NCBI RefSeq assembly: GCF_030694575.1
Contig: NZ_JAUYUS010000094.1
Location: 1 to 64,000 of the forward strand
From: Parvibaculum sp.
GTDB taxonomy: Bacteria > Pseudomonadota > Alphaproteobacteria > Parvibaculales > Parvibaculaceae
Reading direction: 5' to 3'
Length of the DNA stretch: 64,000 nucleotides
Of this stretch, positions 58,385 through 64,000 are shown one piece after another. A model generated the notes under the pieces. It was not told where the DNA came from. It ran no database searches and was given only the letters and a program-made list of their open reading frames with translations. Numbering within the stretch: position 1 is the stretch's first letter; each line of letters starts with the position of its first letter. The position numbers were made by a program, and so were the translations under genes.

Positions 58385-58993
58385 TCATTCACTCCGTTTG
58401 AGGCCGCGCCGCGCGGGCAGCGGCGGCACGATGCGCACGAGCTTCTGGTTCAGGCGATAATGCGCCCCTGCGTCATGCGGCTTCGCCCAATCCCGGCCGA
58501 TTGCTTCCCAGTCGGGGTCCTTCACGTCGATGCCAAGACTGACAAGCAAGCCGCCTTCGCAAACGACGAACTGCCGGCGGTAGGGAAAGAGGAAGCGGTC
58601 CTTGCGCGTGCCGAGCGCATCGCGCGCCTCCGCGTAAGTCGTAAACCACGCATTCAGATAGAAGCTCGTGCTCGGAGGGAAGAGACGCGTCGTGTCGAAG
58701 GCCGGCAGTTCGACATGCGCTTCTTCCGTCAAGTGCCGCCAGTCGCGAAAGCCCATCTCGTGTGCGATGACGGCGAGCGCATGCTTGCGCCGGACGCGCG
58801 CCTTGTCGGCGAGGAGCGCATTTGCGTCCAGATCCGGCCATAGCGTGGCAAGGCGATGCGCGGCATGGAAAGCACGGCGCTTGTCGTCGCTCGCGAAGTC
58901 TTTCAGAAGCTTGCTCGCACGAATCTTGTATTCGGCGAGAGCATCTATCGGGCCGGATGGGGGCGTGGGTGACGAAGACGGGTCCGATCGCAC
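58385..58993 (-). CDS. Hypothetical protein with ankyrin-like helix motif
   Basis: 202 residues from a GTG at 58991-58993 with an AGGAGG site. Near residue 65 it has KARVRRKHALAVIAHEMGF-type sequence, a helix pair often seen in ankyrin-adjacent proteins. The second half, with FYLNAWFTTYAEARDAL and RRQFVVCEGGLLVSLGI, is not recognised. It is soluble and has no signal peptide. Translationally coupled to the GIY-YIG gene, so the two may act together, perhaps in DNA or RNA handling. Confidence 0.7.
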   Translation of the reverse strand: MRSDPSSSPTPPSGPIDALAEYKIRASKLLKDFASDDKRRAFHAAHRLATLWPDLDANALLADKARVRRKHALAVIAHEMGFRDWRHLTEEAHVELPAFDTTRLFPPSTSFYLNAWFTTYAEARDALGTRKDRFLFPYRRQFVVCEGGLLVSLGIDVKDPDWEAIGRDWAKPHDAGAHYRLNQKLVRIVPPLPARRGLKRSE

Positions 58994-59248
58994 GGAATCC
59001 TCCTGTTGTTTGACTGTCGTCGGTCCGAAGCGACGGCAAACAATGAAGGCTATGCGAACGCGAGGCGTCGTCTCAGCACGTCAGGCGAAGGTGAGTTCCT
59101 CTTTCTCGGACGGCGGCGCCCTTCGCGGCACCGGCGGCATCCTATGCCGGGGTGATTTCGCTTGCAATCGCGTCTTTTGGCTCTTGCCATCGCCTCGCGA
59201 AACGCGACTATCTGCCAGCGAAAAGAAGCCGAAGCGAGGCCATCACCC

Positions 59249-60550
59249 ATGTCCATTCCTCCCGCCAATCCGCTGACACCCCATCCGCCGCAATGGCTTG
59301 CGGAGGGCGCGCCGCATTTGTGGCTGCCCTATACGCAGATGCAGACCACGCCGATGGCGCTGCCGGTCGTGAAGACGGATGGCGTGCGGCTTACGCTGGC
59401 GGATGGACGCGAACTCGTGGACGGCATTTCGTCGTGGTGGACGGCGGCGCATGGCTATAACCATCCGCATATCCGCGCGGCAGTGACGGCGCAGCTTGAG
59501 AAGATGCCTCATGTGATGCTGGGCGGGCTCGCGCATGAACCCGCCTGCCGCCTCGCGACGCGGCTTTCGGAAAAGCTGCCGGGCGATCTCGGCCATGCGT
59601 TCTTTTCGGAGTCGGGTTCGGTCTCGGTCGAGATCGCGATGAAGATTGCCGTGCAATACGGGATCAACAACGGCAAAAGGGGACGCACGCGCTTCGTCAG
59701 CTTCAAGGGCGGCTATCACGGCGACACGCTCGCCACCATGTCGGTCTGCGATCCCGACGAGGGGATGCACACGCTCTTCAAGGGCGCCATCGCCGAACAG
59801 TTCATCTGCGAGCTGCCGACGGATGCGGAAAAGGAAGCCGCGCTCGACGCTTTCCTCGCGGCCCATGCGCATGAAGTGGCCGCCGTCGTCACCGAGCCCC
59901 TGGTGCAGGGCGCGGGCGGCATGCGCTTTCATTCACCCGAGACGCTGAAAAGCCTCCGTGCGCTGTGCGACAAGCACGACATGCTGCTGATCCTCGACGA
60001 AATCTTCACAGGCTTCGGCCGCACCGGCTCGATGTTCGCCTGCGAGCAGGCGGGCATCGTGCCCGATATCGTCACGCTGTCGAAGGCGCTGACCGGCGGC
60101 ACCATGGCGCTCGCGGCCACCATCGCGCGCGCGCCCGTCTTCGAAGCGTTCCTCGGCGACGATCCGGGCCGTGCGCTGATGCACGGGCCGACCTATACCG
60201 GCAATCCGCTTGCCTGCGCGGCGGCCAATGCCTCGCTCGATCTCTTCGAGCGGGAACCGCGACTGGAACAGGCGGCGGCGATTTCCGCCCAGCTTGCGCG
60301 TGAACTCGAACCCGCCCGCGATCTTCCCGGCGTGAAGGATGTCCGCGTCAAAGGCGCGATCGGCGTCATCGAACTGAAGCGCATGGGCGACCTCAACCTG
60401 ATGAAACGCCGCTTCGTGGAGGAAGGCGTCTGGATCCGCCCGTTCGGCAATATCGTCTATACGACGCCGCCGCTCGTGACCGGCGAGGAGGATCTCGCGC
60501 GGCTGACCTCCGCGATGCTGAAAATAACGGCAGAAACGACCGCCGCCTGA
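59249..60550 (+). CDS. bioA: Adenosylmethionine-8-amino-7-oxononanoate aminotransferase
   Basis: 433 residues from the ATG at 59249; a frame extension of 29 residues is unsupported. PLP enzyme that makes diaminopelargonate using SAM as amino donor. PLP Lys279 is in TLSKALTGG; LWLPYTQMQT at the N-terminus, the DGISSWWTAAHGYNHP motif and LILDEIFTGFGRTG are BioA hallmarks. It completes the biotin genes bioF-bioD, bioB and bioA in the window. Confidence 0.95.
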   Translation: MSIPPANPLTPHPPQWLAEGAPHLWLPYTQMQTTPMALPVVKTDGVRLTLADGRELVDGISSWWTAAHGYNHPHIRAAVTAQLEKMPHVMLGGLAHEPACRLATRLSEKLPGDLGHAFFSESGSVSVEIAMKIAVQYGINNGKRGRTRFVSFKGGYHGDTLATMSVCDPDEGMHTLFKGAIAEQFICELPTDAEKEAALDAFLAAHAHEVAAVVTEPLVQGAGGMRFHSPETLKSLRALCDKHDMLLILDEIFTGFGRTGSMFACEQAGIVPDIVTLSKALTGGTMALAATIARAPVFEAFLGDDPGRALMHGPTYTGNPLACAAANASLDLFEREPRLEQAAAISAQLARELEPARDLPGVKDVRVKGAIGVIELKRMGDLNLMKRRFVEEGVWIRPFGNIVYTTPPLVTGEEDLARLTSAMLKITAETTAA

Positions 60551-60576
60551 TCCCTTCGGCATCTATTCAGTGACAC

Positions 60577-60628
60577 GCTCAACACATTTTGTAGGGTTGG
60601 ACGCATTTTTTGCTCCCACATGTTGAGC
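60577..60628. repeat. Inverted repeat upstream of parA-like gene
   Basis: GCTCAACA (60577-60584) and TGTTGAGC (60621-60628) are perfect 8-bp inverted arms 36 bp apart, in the 263-bp gap between bioA and the ParA-like gene. This may be an operator pair. Too widely spaced for a terminator. Confidence 0.35.
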
Positions 60629-60813
60629 CAAATTGGGTCACACATTACTCTCGGCTCGGGGGCTGATTCGGCCTTTTCGATATTCGATCACGCACATGCC
60701 GGCGGATCGCGGGAGCGCGAAAGCTCTTTCCCGGATTGAGGACGGCGCGTCATTTTATGCGGAACCCGGCAAAGGATTTGTGCCGGTGGCCGGACATCAG
60801 GAATACGAAAGCC

Positions 60814-61518
60814 ATGCACGTCATTGCGTTTGCGTCCCAGAAGGGTGGCTCCGGCAAGACCACGCTTGCAGGCCATATCGCCGTCGAAGCCGAGCGCCGC
60901 GGCGCAGGTCCGGTGGCGCTGATCGATACCGACCCGCAGGGGTCTCTCTCCCAGTGGTGGAACGCCCGCGAGGCCGAGCGGCCGTTCTTCGCGCGCGCGT
61001 CGAACGAGGGCCTGGAAGCCGACCTCGCCAAGCTTCGCGCCGGCGGCGTGCGCCTCGTCATCATCGATACGCCGCCCGCCATCACCTCCACGATCGGCCA
61101 TGTCGTGAGCCTCTCCGACCTCGTCGTCATTCCGACAAGGCCGAGCCCGCACGATCTGCGCGCCGCGGGCGCGACCGTTCGCATCTGCGAAGAAATCGGC
61201 AAGCCGCTGGTCTTCGCGGTCAACGGCGCGAGCCCCAGGGCCCGCATCACCACGGAAGCGGTGATCGCGCTTTCCCATCACGGCCCTGTGGCCCCCTCGA
61301 TCCTTCACCAGCGGATCGACTTCGCCTCCAGCATGATCGACGGCCGCACCGTCATGGAAATCGCTTCCCATACGAAGTCGCCGGAAGAGGTTGCCGAGCT
61401 CTGGAGTTTCCTTGAAGACCGCCTGACGGGCCGGGAAACCGCGCCTCTCACCTCCGGTTCGTTCCTTCCCGGCAGCGGCGCCGGTAAACCCGACAGTGCC
61501 CTGCGCGGAGCCGCCTGA
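60814..61518 (+). CDS. ParA-like ATPase
   Basis: 234 residues from the ATG at 60814 with an AGGAATA site; the upstream frame is not conserved. The deviant Walker A is KGGSGKTT, the Walker B region is LVIIDTPP, and QGSLSQWWNARE follows, as in the small ParA/MinD-like proteins. No ParB gene or parS site is seen. Its stop overlaps the ATG of a SPOR-domain gene, so the pair forms a module that may act in cell envelope or pole organisation. Confidence 0.9.
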   Translation: MHVIAFASQKGGSGKTTLAGHIAVEAERRGAGPVALIDTDPQGSLSQWWNAREAERPFFARASNEGLEADLAKLRAGGVRLVIIDTPPAITSTIGHVVSLSDLVVIPTRPSPHDLRAAGATVRICEEIGKPLVFAVNGASPRARITTEAVIALSHHGPVAPSILHQRIDFASSMIDGRTVMEIASHTKSPEEVAELWSFLEDRLTGRETAPLTSGSFLPGSGAGKPDSALRGAA

Positions 61519-62492
61519 TGTCCAAGAAGCCTGCCTCATTGACGAGTGACCTGCTTGCGCGCAAGGGTGATGCCGGGCCTTCCTCGGTCGACCCGATTTC
61601 GCGCGTGACGCTTTCACCCGGGCGGCAGCCGCATTTGAGCGGAATCGGTGTAAATTCAGGCCCTTCCCTGGGACTCTATGCGAGCCCCGCCACGGAGAGG
61701 CCGGATATGCATGAAATCGATGAGGAGGAGCGGCCCCGCGCGCCCGAACCCGAGATCATCTACACGCCCGAGGAAGAAGATGGCGGCGGCCGGGCCCGGC
61801 TGATCGCCGGTGCCTTTGTCGGCATTGCGCTTCTGGGCGGCGTGCTGGTCGCGCTGTCGCTGAACGAAGGCGACAAGGGCGTGGCTCCCGTCTCGCCCAC
61901 CATCACGGCGGCGCCCGAACAGACGGCACCTGCCGCGCCGCAGACAGCGCAGGCCCCTGCGCCTTCCGAGGCGCGCGTACCGGGCACCCCGGAAACGGCC
62001 GTCCCCGACGCCGCCGCCGATCTCCGCCCCGCCACGCCGGAAGCGGCGGCGCCCGCGAGCGGCGGCATCGACGTGCGCGAGGCGCCGGTGGCGTCGGCGC
62101 CGCAATCCATCGTGCCGCCGGCAGCTGCGCCCCAAGCGGCACCCAAAGCCAATGTTCCTCAATCGCGCGCGGAAGCGCCGGCCGCCGCGCCGGAACCCGC
62201 GCCCGTGCAGGCGGCGGCTCCTGCTGCCGCTCCCGCAAGCGGCGGCGCATGGCTGGTGCAGATCATGGCGCTTCGCGACGAGGCGGGCGCGAAAAGCGCA
62301 TGGGCCGCACTGCAGAAAAAGCATCCCTCGCTTCTCGGCAATCACGCACTCGACGTGGAGCGGGCGGACCTCGGCGACAAGGGCGTCTATTACCGCGTCC
62401 GCGCCGCCGGTTTCGAGACGAAGAGCGCCGCGCAATCGACCTGTGCGGGCCTCAAGGCCGCCGGTCAGGACTGCCTCGTCAAATCGCGCTGA
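61518..62492 (+). CDS. SPOR domain membrane protein
   Basis: 324 residues. A short cytoplasmic N-terminus, one transmembrane helix near residues 93-112 (IAGAFVGIALLGGVLVALSL), a long Ala/Pro-rich periplasmic linker, then a C-terminal SPOR domain (about 245-322, with WLVQIMALRDEAGAKSAWAA and YYRVRAAGFETKSAAQSTC). SPOR domains bind denuded septal peptidoglycan, so the protein should localise to the division site. Its start overlaps the parA-like stop (TGATG). Confidence 0.92.
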   Translation: MSKKPASLTSDLLARKGDAGPSSVDPISRVTLSPGRQPHLSGIGVNSGPSLGLYASPATERPDMHEIDEEERPRAPEPEIIYTPEEEDGGGRARLIAGAFVGIALLGGVLVALSLNEGDKGVAPVSPTITAAPEQTAPAAPQTAQAPAPSEARVPGTPETAVPDAAADLRPATPEAAAPASGGIDVREAPVASAPQSIVPPAAAPQAAPKANVPQSRAEAPAAAPEPAPVQAAAPAAAPASGGAWLVQIMALRDEAGAKSAWAALQKKHPSLLGNHALDVERADLGDKGVYYRVRAAGFETKSAAQSTCAGLKAAGQDCLVKSR

Positions 62493-62518
62493 ACCCCATG
62501 CCTGCCCGCGCCTGGCCT

Positions 62519-62537
62519 GCCCGCGCTTGGCGCGGGC
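62519..62537. terminator. GC-rich hairpin after SPOR gene
   Basis: GCCCGCGC and GCGCGGGC form an 8-bp stem with a TTG loop; no T-run follows. A direct repeat CCTGCCCGCGC lies just before it. Confidence 0.4.
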
Positions 62538-62589
62538 GGGCGTGAGCGTGTAGGTTCCCGCCAAACGACATTCACAAGGCGAGGACTTC

Positions 62590-63231
62590 ATGGTCGAGGC
62601 GGTCATCTGGGATTTCGGCGGCGTGCTCACATCGAGCCCGTTCGAGGCGTTCAACCGCTACGAGGCGGAACGCGGGCTGCCGAAGGATTTCATCCGCGGC
62701 ATCAACGCGGTCAATCCCGACACCAATGCCTGGGCGCTGTTTGAGCGCAGCGAATGCACGCTGGACGATTTCGACCGGTTGTTTGCGGAGGAATCCGAAG
62801 CCAAAGGCACGCGCATTCCGGGCCGCCACATCATCGAGCTTCTGTCGGGCGACATCCGCCCCGAAATGGTGACGGCGCTGAAGCGCTGCAAGGAACGCGC
62901 GAAGGTCGGCTGCATCACCAACAACGTGTCGGCGGGGCATGGCGCCGGCATGGCGCGCTCCGGCGACAAGGCGGCCGCCGTTGCCGAGGTCATGTCGCTG
63001 TTCGACCATGTGATCGAAAGTTCGAAAGTCGGCATCCGCAAGCCCGATCCGCGCATCTACGAGATGGCCTGCGAGGCGCTTGGCGTTTCCCCTGCGTCAT
63101 CGGTTTATCTCGACGATCTCGGCATCAACCTGAAACCGGCGAAAATGCTCGGCATGACGACGATCAAGGTGGTGACGCCGGAACAGGCGCTGAAGGAACT
63201 GGAAGAAGCCGTCGGCTTTCCGCTTTCCTGA
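62590..63231 (+). CDS. HAD-like hydrolase
   Basis: 213 residues, ATG at 62590 with a GCGAGGACTTC site. HAD motif I is WDFGGVL, with the nucleophile Asp at residue 8; the second Asp of the usual DxD is Gly, as in epoxide-hydrolase-N-terminal-like members. Motif II is GCITNN, motif III Lys is in GIRKPDPRIY and motif IV is VYLDDLGINL. The substrate is unknown. It resembles acyl-CoA dehydrogenase-associated HAD proteins. A P450 gene follows. Confidence 0.88.
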   Translation: MVEAVIWDFGGVLTSSPFEAFNRYEAERGLPKDFIRGINAVNPDTNAWALFERSECTLDDFDRLFAEESEAKGTRIPGRHIIELLSGDIRPEMVTALKRCKERAKVGCITNNVSAGHGAGMARSGDKAAAVAEVMSLFDHVIESSKVGIRKPDPRIYEMACEALGVSPASSVYLDDLGINLKPAKMLGMTTIKVVTPEQALKELEEAVGFPLS

Positions 63232-63300
63232 CAGGCCGCTTGAGATAGGCGGCGCAAGAGGCCTAAGCTTTCCTCAAAAGAACATATGAGGAGGGACCCA

Positions 63301-64000
63301 TGCTCAGGCCGCAGGCGAAGGCGATCGATCTCAACGGCAAGCCCGATCTGAAAGACCCGGACCTCTATCTGCACGAGCAGCACCACGAGGTGTTCCGCCG
63401 CTTGCGCGCGGAGGAGCCGGTCTACTGGAACCCGGAAGCGGACGGCGCGGGCTTCTGGGCGGTGACGCGCTATGACGACATCGAGGCGATCTCCAAGAAC
63501 CCGAAGCTCTTCTCGTCGGCCAAACACAATGGCGGGCATCGCATCTTCAACGAGAACGACATCGACGGAAACGATACCGACGCCAGCATGATCTCGATGG
63601 ATCCGCCGGAGCATGCAGGCTACCGGCGCATGGTGACGCCGGGCTTCGTGCCTAAGCGCATTTCCAACATGGAGGACCGCATCCGTGCGCGCGTGACGCG
63701 GCTGCTCGATGCGATGCCGAAGACGGGCGAGGCCGAATTCATTTCCGCCGTCGCCGCCGCGCTCCCGATCGAAGTGCTGGCCGAACTTTTCGGCGTGCCG
63801 GAGAGCGACGGGCCGAAGCTTTTCGAATGGTCGAACGCGACCGTGGGCGAGGACGATCCGGAGCTGCGCGTCTCCGACGAATACATGCGCCAGTGCATTC
63901 TCGAAATGGCGGGCTATGCAGCGGGGCTCTGGCAGCAGCGGCTGGAGAAGCCGGGCGACGATCTCATTTCCATGCTCGCGCATTCGAAGATCGGCGGCGA
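63301..64000 (+). CDS. Cytochrome P450 (partial, C-terminus beyond window)
   Basis: 233 residues visible of an expected 400 or so. The ATG at 63301 has a GAGGAGGGAC site. The N-terminal half matches bacterial P450s: FWAVTRYDDIEAISKNPKLF, then SMISMDPPEHAGYRRMVTPGF and the C/D-helix region. The I-helix and haem-binding parts are beyond the edge. This is a classical soluble bacterial type, unlike the P450 at 11232, and is similar in style to CYP125/CYP142- or CYP153-like lipid hydroxylases, though the substrate cannot be told. Confidence 0.92.

Noticed and set aside
1-64000. tRNA, rRNA, phage and intact insertion-sequence features
   Set aside because: None seen: no rRNA-like conserved stretches, no T-arm plus acceptor-stem combination I could close, and no transposase with catalytic residues or matching terminal repeats.

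Overview
The window is high-GC DNA from an alphaproteobacterium. The clearest taxonomic marker is a complete PhyR/NepR/EcfG general stress response (GSR) locus, a system restricted to Alphaproteobacteria. Two cytochromes P450, a PF10118-type metal-dependent hydrolase, a DUF1302 outer-membrane protein, a thiolase and an aldehyde dehydrogenase suggest an organism that oxidises lipids or hydrocarbons; a Parvibaculum-like member of the Hyphomicrobiales would fit, but that is inference. No rRNA, tRNA, CRISPR array, intact insertion sequence or prophage was seen.

Layout. 1-12.7 kb is a catabolic and regulatory block: truncated aldehyde dehydrogenase, MerR regulator, thiolase with a divergent TetR regulator and palindromic operator, DUF1302 protein, two glycine-rich lipoproteins around an unknown membrane-anchored protein, then an AraC regulator divergent from a hydrolase-P450 operon with a 22-bp-phased direct repeat. 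12.8-16.7 kb holds a Rap1a/Tai-like secreted protein, a small acidic protein and a convergent response regulator/soluble histidine kinase pair. 16.7-25.3 kb is a leftward Tad (Flp pilus) operon: cpaB, cpaC, cpaE/tadZ, tadA, tadB, tadC, tadD, a small lipoprotein, flp and tadE. 25.8-32.1 kb adds an orphan TpsB-type transporter, a third glycine-rich lipoprotein, a tadG-like gene, two single-domain receivers and a small secreted protein.

33-41 kb is the GSR island. nepR1-ecfG converges with phyR; a second nepR-like gene and a HisKA_2-type sensor kinase with a degraded ATP-binding domain follow. Around this core sit small envelope or stress genes (DUF3309, a two-helix membrane protein, entericidin, DUF1328, CsbD, a PRC-barrel protein). 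Several are preceded by exact GGAAC-N16/17-CGTT motifs, the EcfG promoter consensus. One exact motif drives no gene: it leads into a 12-bp stem with a C-rich loop and then a terminator, a strong candidate for a GsrN-like stress sRNA.

41.2-48.8 kb contains a hydrolase-OsmC fusion, a TonB-dependent receptor with a Fur-like palindrome, a phosphate-type porin with Pho boxes, a PstS-like protein and a zinc alcohol dehydrogenase. A triple Pho box with perfect 11-bp phasing lies in the convergent gap after the porin and points at no gene, only at an inverted-repeat-bounded segment; this is a candidate PhoB-controlled RNA. 49-64 kb carries an MFS transporter, alkylation repair genes (Ada/AlkA fusion and ogt), small membrane proteins, dispersed biotin genes (bioF-bioD, bioB, bioA), a PKHD dioxygenase with a divergent acidic periplasmic protein, a GIY-YIG nuclease, a ParA-like/SPOR pair, a HAD hydrolase and a truncated second P450.
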